Source: JANQTF01 sp036835375 (GTDB lineage Bacteria > Bacteroidota > Bacteroidia > J057). From it: DNA of 34,344 bases. Under the pieces are notes generated by a model. The model searched no databases, was not told where the DNA came from, and worked only from the letters and a program-made list of their open reading frames with translations. The stretch's first letter is position 1. Each line of letters starts with the position of its first letter. The stretch lies in assembly GCA_036835375.1 (NCBI GenBank), contig DAITMB010000049.1, forward strand, positions 1-34,344. The letters run 5' to 3'. Below, one piece after another: positions 1 to 8,354 of this stretch. The position numbers were made by a program, and so were the translations under genes.

Positions 1-867
1 CATCCCGAAGAATGGTGGCCGGGTTTGGTAGGGGAGGGGAAGCTCTTCGATCCGATGCAGCATTTTATTGTGTGTGCCAACATGCTCGGCTCCTGTTACG
101 GCTCGACGTATGCACTCAGTGTCGATCCAGAGACAGGGCAGCCATGGTATCATCGTTTTCCGATGATCAGCAATCGGGACATTGCGCGAGCTTTTGACCT
201 GCTGCGCAAGCATTTGGGCCTGGATCGAATCCAGCTCTTGATTGGTGGCTCGCTCGGCGGCCAGCAGTTGCTGGAGTGGGCGGTGATGCAGCCGGGTGTC
301 TTCGATCGGATTGTGCCACTTGCGACCAACGCTCGTCACAGTCCCTGGGGAATTGCCTTCAATGAATCTCAGCGAATGGCCATCGCCGCAGACGCAACTT
401 GGTCTCAGGACCACCCAGAGGCAGGAAAAGCTGGTCTTCGGGCAGCGCGTTCGATGGCGCTGATCTCTTACCGCAGCTACGATGCCTATCGACTTTCGCA
501 AACAGATCTCCGCTCCGATGCGCTTGAAGGCTTTCGTGCCACGACATACCAGCAATATCAAGGGGATAAATTGGTGAAGCGGTTTGATGCCTTTGCTTAT
601 TGGACCCTTTCCAAGGCGATGGACAGCCATCACCTCGCACGGGGACGCGGCAGCCTCGAAGAGGTCCTTAGCCAGATTTCGGCCAAGACATTGGTCATTG
701 CTGTAGATTCAGATGGCCTTTTTCCTCCTGTAGAACAGCGATTTTTGGCAGAAAACATTCCGGATGCGCAATACCTAGAAGTCACCTCAGCGTATGGTCA
801 TGATGGATTTCTGATCGAATTTGAGGCCATAGAAGCGGGGATTACGCAATGGATGGGAAGCAGGTAG
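1..867 (+). CDS. metX: Homoserine O-acetyltransferase MetX, 5'-truncated by the window edge
   Basis: This enzyme acetylates homoserine with acetyl-CoA in the cytoplasm, the committing step of methionine synthesis by direct sulfhydrylation. The reading frame is open from the first base (HPEEWW...), so the true start lies outside the window; the TTG at 25 is internal. The visible 288 residues match the alpha/beta-hydrolase fold of the MetX family: the nucleophile elbow GGSLGG near base 250 with its serine, the family signatures ARHSPWGIAFNE and MDSHHLARGRG, a catalytic aspartate in DSDGLFP, and the catalytic histidine in YGHDGF close to the C-terminus. About 60 to 80 N-terminal residues are probably missing. 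A serine O-acetyltransferase of the same family or a homoserine succinyltransferase-like variant cannot be excluded from sequence alone, but the motifs favour MetX. Confidence 0.93.
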   Translation, partial: HPEEWWPGLVGEGKLFDPMQHFIVCANMLGSCYGSTYALSVDPETGQPWYHRFPMISNRDIARAFDLLRKHLGLDRIQLLIGGSLGGQQLLEWAVMQPGVFDRIVPLATNARHSPWGIAFNESQRMAIAADATWSQDHPEAGKAGLRAARSMALISYRSYDAYRLSQTDLRSDALEGFRATTYQQYQGDKLVKRFDAFAYWTLSKAMDSHHLARGRGSLEEVLSQISAKTLVIAVDSDGLFPPVEQRFLAENIPDAQYLEVTSAYGHDGFLIEFEAIEAGITQWMGSR

Positions 868-1058
868 GGGATAGGAAAAAAGTAACTGCTTTGCAGAATA
901 AATTCTGTAGCTTCAATGTCCTTTTTCCGCACAGAGCTTGGCTTATCGACAATGCCTTTGAGATCGGGGAGAGGAAGGCAGCCATTTTCTTCGGGCTTTT
1001 CCCATCTTTTGGCTATCTGGCGTTTATTTATTTTATTCACTTGCCTGACCCTATCATC

Positions 1059-1190
1059 ATGACCAAAGAGAAAAATATCAAGAAGGAAAGCCCCAAGAAG
1101 GCGGCAGTCCTGAATCTCAAGGAAAAAAGAGCTGCGAAGAAAGCTAAGAAAAACGGTGGCTCTAGTCCCATCATTCCGAAAGGAAATTGA
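1059..1190 (+). CDS. Small lysine-rich protein, 43 residues
   Basis: I do not recognise a named family. The frame runs from an ATG at 1059 to a TGA at 1190 and encodes a 43-residue, very basic protein with about 13 lysines, alternating KK and AK pairs in the middle and an uncharged tail ending PIIPKGN. The frame stays open upstream to 849, but that part overlaps the end of metX and has no lysine bias, so the ATG at 1059 is preferred. A weak promoter-like pair (TTTG at 1008, TATTTTAT at 1029) lies about 20 bases upstream. A strong hairpin terminator follows 27 bases after the stop. The composition suggests a nucleic-acid or ribosome-associated peptide, but that is inference. Confidence 0.55.
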   Translation: MTKEKNIKKESPKKAAVLNLKEKRAAKKAKKNGGSSPIIPKGN

Positions 1191-1216
1191 TCCTGAGGGC
1201 AAAACACCCTAAGTGA

Positions 1217-1259
1217 AATATTTACCCCGGCGCTTGAAGAAGTGCGTCGGGTAAATTTT
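1217..1259. terminator. Bidirectional hairpin terminator
   Basis: Arms ATTTACCCCGGCGC (1220-1233) and GCGTCGGGTAAAT (1244-1256) pair over about 13 bases with one bulge and one G-U pair. A T-run follows on the plus strand and an AT-rich stretch on the minus strand. It sits exactly between two convergent genes (stops at 1190 and 1265) and can serve both. Confidence 0.8.
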
Positions 1260-1264
1260 CCATT

Positions 1265-2326
1265 TTATGGACCAAGTAGTTGGTCCAATGCTTTGGTGAG
1301 TCGGGGAAGTTTCCAACCAAAGGCATCCACGCGCTGGCGGAGGAAAGTCGCTGACAAAGGGTCTGCGGCAAGATGAGTGAGCCAAGCCTCAAAATCAGGG
1401 AGGGCAATGCGGATGGGCGGTGTCTGCGAACCAGCACTGGTTTCGTAGTAGGACCAGCGGTCACAAAATAGGGTGACAAGCTGCCTCACCATGCCCGGGC
1501 CGAAGATTTCGCGCGAGACTGCATGCAGGATCAGGTCGCTACTCTGGTTCCATTCCCATCTCAAATACGAGGAATATTCGTCTGGAAATAGCAGGTCAAG
1601 GTCGTCTGGACGCTCAATTCCGGCGATGCCTTCATACATCGCAATCCAGATTCGGTGCGCGTTGAGCCAATCGCCAAGCTGGAGCTTTCTTTGAATGTGA
1701 GCCTGAAACGGCGCAAACAAGCTGTGCAGAGAGTGGCGAAGGAGTTGCTCTGCTGTTTCTTCCCAGTCGCTTTTGCGGCTCATCCGCGACTCTACTTCAT
1801 CGGGTGCAATCACGAGGTAGAGAAGGGAGTCTCTGATTTTTTCGCGCACATCACGAAGATCGATCAGGTGCTGTTCAGGCGGCGGCTGTTGGTACCGAAG
1901 AAAATCTCGTCGGAGGGCTATGTTTCGGGCAAATGCTTGAAACAAAAAAGCCTGTTGCATGCCTTCAGGGCTAGAGAGAAACGTTTGTGCGTAAAAATCT
2001 GTCTCGTGTGGGACAAGTTCGCCCCCTTCCTCCACCACATATTCCACATGGCCATCTATCACAGCCATGGCCACTGCCACCAGATGTTTGCAAATGCCTC
2101 CAGTGTCGTAAGGACAGGTACACGTGGCAATCGGTGATTGGTCTTCCGCGATCGCAATGGTCTGTCGGTAGCGTTGGCTACCCTGCACTTCTCCTTCGAT
2201 GACATTGGTGCGGAGTTTCACGGAGATGATTCTCCCCTTCTGGTAGTAGCCAGCACCCCGCTCCAAGGTTTGAGGCAGTGCTTGCGTCACCAGCCATTCT
2301 CGCGTCAAAAAAGGCAATGGATCCAT
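1265..2326 (-). CDS. SWIM zinc-finger protein
   Basis: A 353-residue protein with one SWIM motif of the form CxCx7CxH (Cys69, Cys71, Cys79, His81), within an N-terminal region that resembles other SWIM proteins (FLTREW, then a YYQKGRI segment). SWIM fingers bind DNA or partner proteins. The remaining 270 residues look helical and I cannot assign them. The start is the ATG at 2326, one base after the stop codon of the ATPase gene upstream; a longer frame from 2365 would overlap that gene by 38 bases and adds an unlikely MCWVWVANHG head. The spacing implies translational coupling with the HerA-like ATPase, so the two products probably act together on nucleic acid. The terminator at 1217-1259 ends the operon. 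Confidence 0.85.
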   Translation of the reverse strand: MDPLPFLTREWLVTQALPQTLERGAGYYQKGRIISVKLRTNVIEGEVQGSQRYRQTIAIAEDQSPIATCTCPYDTGGICKHLVAVAMAVIDGHVEYVVEEGGELVPHETDFYAQTFLSSPEGMQQAFLFQAFARNIALRRDFLRYQQPPPEQHLIDLRDVREKIRDSLLYLVIAPDEVESRMSRKSDWEETAEQLLRHSLHSLFAPFQAHIQRKLQLGDWLNAHRIWIAMYEGIAGIERPDDLDLLFPDEYSSYLRWEWNQSSDLILHAVSREIFGPGMVRQLVTLFCDRWSYYETSAGSQTPPIRIALPDFEAWLTHLAADPLSATFLRQRVDAFGWKLPRLTKALDQLLGP

Positions 2327-2327
2327 C

Positions 2328-3896
2328 CTATCGGCGCCGTGGTTTGCCACCCACACCCAGCACACCCAGAATTCCTCGAGTCAGTTCGCGCGCGACGGCC
2401 CTGCCTACTTGTCGCACCATCGTGTTTTTGGAAATCTCCTCCATGAGGCTAGGCTCTGGTTTTGCACTGCGACTTCTGCTATTGCCCTTTGCCTCGGCTT
2501 CAACCTGTCGCTTCATCTCCTGTTGCTGTTCGACAGACTTCGCTTCTGCGATCTTGGCCGTCAGGATCTCATAGGCGCTTTCGCGGTCAATCTCTTCTTC
2601 GTATTTTCGAATCAAGATGCTAGACCGCAAAATTTGGTCAATCTCCTGAGGAGTGAGCACGTCCATTCTTGACTGAGGAGCGCGGAGCATCGTGTGCACG
2701 AGCGGCGTAGGAATGCCCTTTTCATTGAGCGCCGTGACAAAAGCCTCTCCGATTCCCATCTGAGTGATCAGCTCCGAAACTTTGTAGTAAGTAGAGTCTG
2801 GAAAGTTCTGAACAGCCAGCTTAATGGCGGCTCGATCTTTTGCGGTAAACGCACGTAGCGAATGTTGAATCTTCAGGCCCAATTGTCCCAGCACAGCAGG
2901 GGGCACGTCTTCGGGGCTTTGCGTCACAAAAAATACCCCCACACCTTTGGAGCGAATCAGCTTGATGATTGTCTCGATTTGCTCCAGGAGTTCCTTGGTA
3001 GCTTCTTTAAAAATCAAGTGCGCTTCATCAATAAAAATGACCAATTCTGGTTGATCAGGATCGCCAAGCTCTGGGAACGTAGAGTAGATCTCCGCCAGAA
3101 GGCTCATCATAAATGTCGCGAAAAGCTTGGGGCGGTCTTGCAAATCTGTCAATCGGAGGACCGAAACGATGCCTTTGCCCTGCGAATCAATCCGGCAAAG
3201 ATCATTCACCTCAAAGGAGCGTTCCCCAAAAAATCTTTCTGCGCCCTGCTGCTCCAAGGCAATCACTTTGCGCAAAATCGTCCCCACCGACGCGGTGGAC
3301 ATGCGCCCGTATTCCTGCTCAATCTCGGCCTTCCCTTCGTTGGTCATGAATTGAAGCACACGCTTAAAGTCCTTCAAGTCGATCAGTGGCAACCCATTAT
3401 CATCACAATATTTGAACAAAACCGCGACCACGCCGGATTGTGCATCGGAAAGGTCGAGTATTTTGGAAAAAAGGATTGGGCCAAATTCCGTGACAGTGGC
3501 ACGCAGTCGCACACCCGGCTCGTCGGATAAAGAGAGAAACTCTACTGTGGACTTGTCTGCGACGAAGGGAAACCCGATTTGCTCGTGACGCTGATCGATT
3601 TTTGGGTGGCCTGCTGCAGCTATTGCGATTCCTGAGAGATCACCTTTGATGTCCATGAGCAGAGAAGGGATGCCTTTATTGGCGAGCTGCTCGGCGAGGA
3701 TCTGGAGTGTTTTGGTCTTGCCCGTACCAGTGGCACCTGCCACCAGGCCGTGGCGGTTAAACATCTTGAGAGGTACTTTGACCAGGCAGCCCGTCTGAAC
3801 ATGGCCATCTAGCATGGCTGCACCAAGATCAAGGGAATCGCCTTTGAAGGTGTAGCCCGCTTGCATCGCAGACAGAAAATCTTCTTGGAGGCTCAT
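2328..3896 (-). CDS. HerA/YjgR-type ATPase (DUF853 family)
   Basis: A 522-residue P-loop ATPase of the HerA-FtsK superfamily, most like E. coli YjgR (DUF853, helicase HerA-like). Walker A is GATGTGKT at residues 54-61, Walker B is LVIFIDEAH at about 285-292, and a sensor-like FFVTQSPEDVP follows. The N-terminal 45 residues form the short beta segment usual for YjgR, and the length is normal for the family. The last 60 residues are a charged, glutamine- and lysine-rich tail ending in a GVGGKPRRR basic patch. The true activity of YjgR proteins is not established; DNA translocation is inferred from the fold. It follows the MFS gene by 6 bases and is followed one base later by the SWIM protein, so the three form an operon. 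Confidence 0.9.
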   Translation of the reverse strand: MSLQEDFLSAMQAGYTFKGDSLDLGAAMLDGHVQTGCLVKVPLKMFNRHGLVAGATGTGKTKTLQILAEQLANKGIPSLLMDIKGDLSGIAIAAAGHPKIDQRHEQIGFPFVADKSTVEFLSLSDEPGVRLRATVTEFGPILFSKILDLSDAQSGVVAVLFKYCDDNGLPLIDLKDFKRVLQFMTNEGKAEIEQEYGRMSTASVGTILRKVIALEQQGAERFFGERSFEVNDLCRIDSQGKGIVSVLRLTDLQDRPKLFATFMMSLLAEIYSTFPELGDPDQPELVIFIDEAHLIFKEATKELLEQIETIIKLIRSKGVGVFFVTQSPEDVPPAVLGQLGLKIQHSLRAFTAKDRAAIKLAVQNFPDSTYYKVSELITQMGIGEAFVTALNEKGIPTPLVHTMLRAPQSRMDVLTPQEIDQILRSSILIRKYEEEIDRESAYEILTAKIAEAKSVEQQQEMKRQVEAEAKGNSRSRSAKPEPSLMEEISKNTMVRQVGRAVARELTRGILGVLGVGGKPRRR

Positions 3897-3902
3897 GAAT
3901 TT

Positions 3903-5183
3903 CTATTTTGCTTGTTTTCGAAAGGTAGGGATTTTCCCCAAACGGACCGTCCCGTCAGCCCTTGGAATTTTCCCTTTTTGCACATACTCCATCAGTTGTA
4001 GCCCCGTCCAGCCTAGAAAAGCGAGCATGGAGATGCTAAACGTGAACCAGAAAAATCCAAAATGTTGCGCGACATAGGTGCCCAGCGGCGGTGAAAGAAT
4101 AAAAGCACCCGAAAAGACCACACCGTACAGACCCATGTAGCGCCCCCGATAGCTGGGGTGCGCCAGCGATAAGGCATAGGCGCTGCCAAAAGGAAAATTC
4201 AGGATTTCGCCGAACGTAATCAGGCAAATGAATATCACCGACCACCAGACGGAAGCCCCCAGCCCCAGCACCAGATATCCTGCGGCAATGAGAAGGCTCC
4301 CCGCCTGAATCCAGTAAATCGATCCTCGCCGATGCTCGATCTGATAAATGAGCGGCATTTCAAATGCCACGATCAGCAGACCGTTGAGCGTCATGAGCCA
4401 ACCGATCCCTTGCTCAGTCAGATGAACGTGTTCTTTCCAGAAAACCGGCATCGTGAAAAAGATCTGCATGAAGGCCATGATCACGAGCACCTGACAAAGG
4501 AGAAAAAGAATGAATCGGCCATCTCGATAAGGCGAAATGGCTGCTACCGGAGGAGAAGTCAGCTCCTCGGTCGAAAGGGTTTCCCGGGGCTGTTGATATT
4601 TAGGGCGCAAGCCAATCACGAGCACAATGGCAGCGACCCAGCAGGTCAGGGCATCAATCCAAAACAGGCTGCTATATCCAAGGGTGGCAATGAGTAGCCC
4701 CGCTCCGGCAGGCCCGATAGAAAATCCCAAATTGATGGCCAGCCGATTGAGGGACAAAGCGCGGGTCCGCGTTTCAGGGGTGCCGTGGATCTCGAGCGCG
4801 GTGAGATTAGCCGGGCGAAACATATCTCCGAAGGTACTCGCCAGAAACACCGCGACACACATTTCCAGAAGCGTATCTGCCTGGCCGATCACCAGCCACA
4901 TCACCCCGCCCAGCACAAAACTGGTGACTTGCACATGCAGGTACTTCCATCGATCTGTGAGCCAGCCACCAAAGAAGTTGCCCAGCAGCGATCCGGCCCC
5001 AAAGCAACTCATCACCATCCCAGCCTGAGTGAGCGTGTAGCCGCCTTGATCGGTGAGATAGAGCGTGAGAAATGGCAAGACCATGGAGCCTGATCGGTTG
5101 ATGAGCATCACCAAGGCCAGGAGCCACACGTCGCGGGACAGGCCGCGATAGGTCTTTACATAGCGTTCGACAAGGGCTTTCAT
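3903..5183 (-). CDS. MFS transporter, 12 predicted membrane helices
   Basis: A 426-residue inner-membrane transporter of the major facilitator superfamily. The signature after the second helix is visible as GNFFGGWLTDRWKY, and hydrophobic helices are spread over the whole length with a central polar loop (PKYQQPRETLSTEELTSPP). Substrate is unknown; MdtH/YdeE-like drug or metabolite efflux is the nearest resemblance. The ATG at 5183 (MKALVERYV) is chosen because a good Bacteroidota promoter occupies 5204-5235, which would lie inside the coding region if the TTG at 5234 were used. It is the first gene of an operon with the HerA-like ATPase (6-base gap) and the SWIM protein. No obvious functional link to those two is known to me. 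Confidence 0.88.
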   Translation of the reverse strand: MKALVERYVKTYRGLSRDVWLLALVMLINRSGSMVLPFLTLYLTDQGGYTLTQAGMVMSCFGAGSLLGNFFGGWLTDRWKYLHVQVTSFVLGGVMWLVIGQADTLLEMCVAVFLASTFGDMFRPANLTALEIHGTPETRTRALSLNRLAINLGFSIGPAGAGLLIATLGYSSLFWIDALTCWVAAIVLVIGLRPKYQQPRETLSTEELTSPPVAAISPYRDGRFILFLLCQVLVIMAFMQIFFTMPVFWKEHVHLTEQGIGWLMTLNGLLIVAFEMPLIYQIEHRRGSIYWIQAGSLLIAAGYLVLGLGASVWWSVIFICLITFGEILNFPFGSAYALSLAHPSYRGRYMGLYGVVFSGAFILSPPLGTYVAQHFGFFWFTFSISMLAFLGWTGLQLMEYVQKGKIPRADGTVRLGKIPTFRKQAK

Positions 5184-5203
5184 GTGTAGGGCGAATTCGG
5201 CCA

Positions 5204-5235
5204 CAAAAGTATTCTTCCTTTTGTCCCCAATCAAC
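5204..5235 (-). promoter_or_regulatory. Bacteroidota promoter for the MFS-ATPase-SWIM operon
   Basis: Read on the minus strand: GTTG (5235-5232), 20 bases, then TACTTTTG (5211-5204), an exact TAnnTTTG. Expected transcription start is near 5197, leaving a leader of about 14 bases before the ATG at 5183. This site decides the start codon of the transporter. Confidence 0.65.
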
Positions 5236-5278
5236 GGATCGCTATGAACGAATCCCTTCTTGTCTGGCTGTTTTCTTG

Positions 5279-6853
5279 CTAAATCTTTTCAGGTGCTGAC
5301 ACCGCCACGCCTGCTAAAGCCCGTGCACATCGCTCTCCATCCAAGGCCGCCGACATGATTCCGCCAGCATATCCGGCACCTTCTCCGCAGGGATACAACC
5401 CTGCCACATGAGGGTGCATGAGCGTATCAGGATCCCTCGGAATGCTCACAGGGGAGGAGGTCCGCGATTCTACTGCCACCAGCACCGCTTCCTGGCTCAG
5501 GTATCCCTTGAGTTTTTTGCCAAATGCCTGCATTCCTTCGCGAAGCCGGAAAGCGATGTGGGTCGGAAGCACGGAGTGTAGATCTACTGATGTGATTCCG
5601 GGAAGGTAAGAGCAAGTAGGCAAACTTTTGGAGGTCTGCCCCTTCAAAAAGTCCGTCATGCGCTGCGCAGGGGCGACTTGCTTTCCCCCTCCAGCCAGAA
5701 AAGCTGCCTGCTCTACCGCCGCCTGAAAAGCCAATGCCCGAAGCGGATCGGTGTCTTCCCCCGGCAAGTCGTTCAGCCGAAGCTCTACGACCATGCCCGA
5801 ATTAGCGAAGCCCGTGTTGCGCATGGAAGGCGACCAGCCATTCACCACCAGCTCGCCTTCTGCGGTCGCCGCCGGACAAATGATGCCGCCGGGACACATA
5901 CAAAAGGAGTACACGCCGCGGTCTTGCACCTGCTGAACCAAGGCATAAGAAGCCGCGGGAAGCCCTTCTGGTCGTCCCGTAGGGCAGCTGTATTGGATTT
6001 GGTCGATGATATCCTGTGGATGTTCGATCCTGACACCCAGCGCGAAGGGTTTCGCATGAATCTCAATCCCTCTTCGGTGCAGCAGTTCAAAGATGTCCCT
6101 GGCCGAATGGCCTGTGGACAAGATCAGGTGCGCTGCCCTTTCCCAATTACCCGGACCTAATTCAACAGCCCGAAGCGCTCCTCCCTCGACTCGCAGGTCG
6201 GTGAGTTTGCAGGAAAATCTTACCTCTCCACCGCAAGCAACGATCGCTTCGCGCATCGCCTGGATGATTTTGGGGAGCTTGTTGGTACCAATGTGTGGAT
6301 GAGCGTCGATGAGGATGTCTTCTGTGGCGCCAAAGTGTACCAGCATGGCCAAGATGCGCTGGACATCTCCGCGCTTGGTGGAGCGAGTGTAGAGTTTTCC
6401 GTCGGAAAAAGTTCCTGCGCCACCTTCTCCAAAGCAGTAGTTGCTTTCGGGATTCACTAAGCCTTCTTTGTTCAAGGTTGCGAGGTCTCGCCTGCGTTCT
6501 CGCACCGCTTTTCCTCGCTCAATTACGATGGGCTTTTTGCCTAAGCGAATCAGCTCTAGTGCCGCAAAAAGGCCCGCCGGACCTGCTCCAATGACATAAA
6601 CTGGAGCTGCTCCCGACACATCCCGGAATTCAAACACAGGCACAGAAGGTTCAGCCACGGGCGGCTCCATCCACACTTCATACCTCAGCGCAAACTTTAC
6701 CTGTCCTTTGCGCGCATCAATCGATCGCCGACGCAAGCGAATGCTGTGAATGTCAGCCGATTTCACGCCTATTTTTCGCGAAATCAACGACCGAATCGAC
6801 TGATCGTCGGCATAGGCAGCAGGGGCTGCAAGAATATCCACCATCTGTGACAT
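5279..6853 (-). CDS. FAD-dependent dehydrogenase of the COG2509 type
   Basis: A 524-residue flavoprotein. A basic N-terminal domain (residues 1-80, RRRSIDARKGQVKFALRYEV) precedes a dinucleotide-binding fold GAGPAG at 89-94 with the FAD ribose-binding glutamate at 112 (VIERG). The motif NYCFGEGGAGTFSDGKLYTR and a C-terminal LYPCGEGAGYAGGIMSAALDG are characteristic of the uncharacterised FAD dehydrogenase family COG2509. The substrate is not known. Length is normal for the family. Upstream, TATCTTCG lies only four bases before the ATG with TTG 17 bases further, so a leaderless transcript is possible. The flippase gene ends 74 bases upstream on the same strand. Confidence 0.88.
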   Translation of the reverse strand: MSQMVDILAAPAAYADDQSIRSLISRKIGVKSADIHSIRLRRRSIDARKGQVKFALRYEVWMEPPVAEPSVPVFEFRDVSGAAPVYVIGAGPAGLFAALELIRLGKKPIVIERGKAVRERRRDLATLNKEGLVNPESNYCFGEGGAGTFSDGKLYTRSTKRGDVQRILAMLVHFGATEDILIDAHPHIGTNKLPKIIQAMREAIVACGGEVRFSCKLTDLRVEGGALRAVELGPGNWERAAHLILSTGHSARDIFELLHRRGIEIHAKPFALGVRIEHPQDIIDQIQYSCPTGRPEGLPAASYALVQQVQDRGVYSFCMCPGGIICPAATAEGELVVNGWSPSMRNTGFANSGMVVELRLNDLPGEDTDPLRALAFQAAVEQAAFLAGGGKQVAPAQRMTDFLKGQTSKSLPTCSYLPGITSVDLHSVLPTHIAFRLREGMQAFGKKLKGYLSQEAVLVAVESRTSSPVSIPRDPDTLMHPHVAGLYPCGEGAGYAGGIMSAALDGERCARALAGVAVSAPEKI

Positions 6854-6857
6854 GGTG

Positions 6858-6885
6858 CGAAGATACGGCTTTTTTGAATTGCCAA
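6858..6885 (-). promoter_or_regulatory. Possible promoter abutting the FAD dehydrogenase start
   Basis: On the minus strand TTG (6885-6883), 17 bases, TATCTTCG (6865-6858; 7 of 8 to the common TATCTTTG form), then four bases and the ATG at 6853. If used, transcription would begin at or next to the start codon. Confidence 0.35.
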
Positions 6886-6927
6886 TTGGCGGTGGAGTTG
6901 ATCATCCGGCAGGCTTCATTTCTCTTA

Positions 6928-8229
6928 TTATCTTCGCGTTGTGGAGTTTTTCTGCCACTTCCACACGCCCGCCAGATGCAAGAGGTAGCCGATTTGGAGG
7001 GCCATCATCACTGCGCCTACGACCCCGAAGAGGGTGACAGTCGTCAGCACATCGAAGCGGGTGCTGGCCCAGATCAGCACCATCGAACGAGAGACAAACA
7101 GCACGAGATTGTAGATCAAAAAAGGCTTGAGTTTTTGAAAAATGTCGATGAGGAAGGAGAGCGTGGAGGCAATCATGGTCAAATACAGCCAGGGCATGAG
7201 TCCTCTCGCTATGTGACCCGCTGCTCGCCAAGGCTCGCCTAGCACCCAGGCAAAGAGATCTGGTCCCCACAGCAAGATGAACAGGAGGATGGGCATTCCC
7301 AAATACGCTACTTGAATGGCCACCGAGCGTGTGAGCTTGGCCAACGTAGCCGGATTGTTTCGGGCAGCTTGGCTGGCTTCCTCGAAATAGACGCGGCCCA
7401 CCGTCATGCTCAGCAGACCAGGCGGAAGGTTGAGGATGCGTTCGGCTTTAGAAAACTGGCCTGTAGGAGCTTCTCCATAGACACCTGGCAACACGAAATA
7501 AGCGATCTGCTTGGAGGCCACATTGAGCCAGGCGCTTGTGACGCCATAGCGAGGAAAGTCTATGTATTTTTTGGCGAGCGCCCACCAGTGAAATTCGCTA
7601 GAACCTTGCCCCCATTGGTGTTTCCATAGGCCCGCACTGGCCGCCGCGGCCACAAGTTGTCCGCCGACATGCCCGGTAAGGAGTCCCTCTACTCCCCAAC
7701 CTGCTACACCCGCCGCAACGCTCAGACCTGAGGTCACGATCGCCCGCAGCAGCCGCAGACGGGTCAAGGTTTTGTATTGCAAAGCGCGGTTAAATGCGTA
7801 ACTGTAAGGTTGAATCACTCCTTCCAGCCCTACCGAGAAGGGAATCAGCCATGCCCAGCCTATGATGCCACCTAGCCCCCATGTTCCCAGCCACGCCACT
7901 GGGAGCAGCACCATCATCCCTGCCAAGGCCAAGGTCAGGACACCGCAAGCCAGAAGGCTCAATCGGAGCAAACCTCCTGCTTCTTCCTCTTTAGATGGCA
8001 GCATCACGGTGGTCTCATAGCCTAAGTTGGCGATGACACTCAGCACCGCGACAGCTGCGAGAAACGGCCCAAATTGACCAAAAGTCTCAGGAAGATACAG
8101 CCGCGACAGTACCGGAAGCATCAAGGCATTGAGCGCTTGCGCCGCTACCGAGCCCGACATTAGCGAGAGCACTTTCTGCCAAAAAGCAGAAGCACTGCCG
8201 AGGCTAAATCGCTCGAAATGGTTCTTCAT
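6928..8229 (-). CDS. Polysaccharide flippase, Wzx/MATE-like (MVF superfamily)
   Basis: A 433-residue integral membrane protein with about 12 to 14 hydrophobic segments. The N-terminal pattern (SGSVAAQALNALMLPVLSRLYLPETFGQFG) is the hallmark of the oligosaccharide flippase family, whose members move lipid-linked sugar units across the inner membrane for surface polysaccharide assembly. The C-terminal end is short and polar (WKWQKNSTTRR). The ATG at 8229 is the only sensible start. No glycosyltransferases flank it here, so the lipid-linked substrate is unknown; nucleotide-sugar genes appear 21 kb away (29208-34050). It may be cotranscribed with the NUDIX gene 125 bases upstream, but no terminator or promoter in the gap settles this. 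Confidence 0.85.
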   Translation of the reverse strand: MKNHFERFSLGSASAFWQKVLSLMSGSVAAQALNALMLPVLSRLYLPETFGQFGPFLAAVAVLSVIANLGYETTVMLPSKEEEAGGLLRLSLLACGVLTLALAGMMVLLPVAWLGTWGLGGIIGWAWLIPFSVGLEGVIQPYSYAFNRALQYKTLTRLRLLRAIVTSGLSVAAGVAGWGVEGLLTGHVGGQLVAAAASAGLWKHQWGQGSSEFHWWALAKKYIDFPRYGVTSAWLNVASKQIAYFVLPGVYGEAPTGQFSKAERILNLPPGLLSMTVGRVYFEEASQAARNNPATLAKLTRSVAIQVAYLGMPILLFILLWGPDLFAWVLGEPWRAAGHIARGLMPWLYLTMIASTLSFLIDIFQKLKPFLIYNLVLFVSRSMVLIWASTRFDVLTTVTLFGVVGAVMMALQIGYLLHLAGVWKWQKNSTTRR

Positions 8230-8354
8230 ACGAGGTGGAGCTGGGAGCGGATGCGGGAAGCCATATTGGCAGTTTGTTCTTCAATGAATTGAAAGCAAGT
8301 GTGTTAATCGAATTTCTTAGTATAATGCTGATAGGATCATTGCGAGAGATTTTG

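Noticed and set aside
849..1058. Upstream extension of the lysine-rich small protein overlapping metX
   Set aside because: It overlaps the metX end, has a different composition from the basic part, and a good ATG lies at 1059.
5183..5234. Longer MFS protein from the TTG at 5234
   Set aside because: The extension runs through a well-matched promoter and adds no transporter-like sequence.
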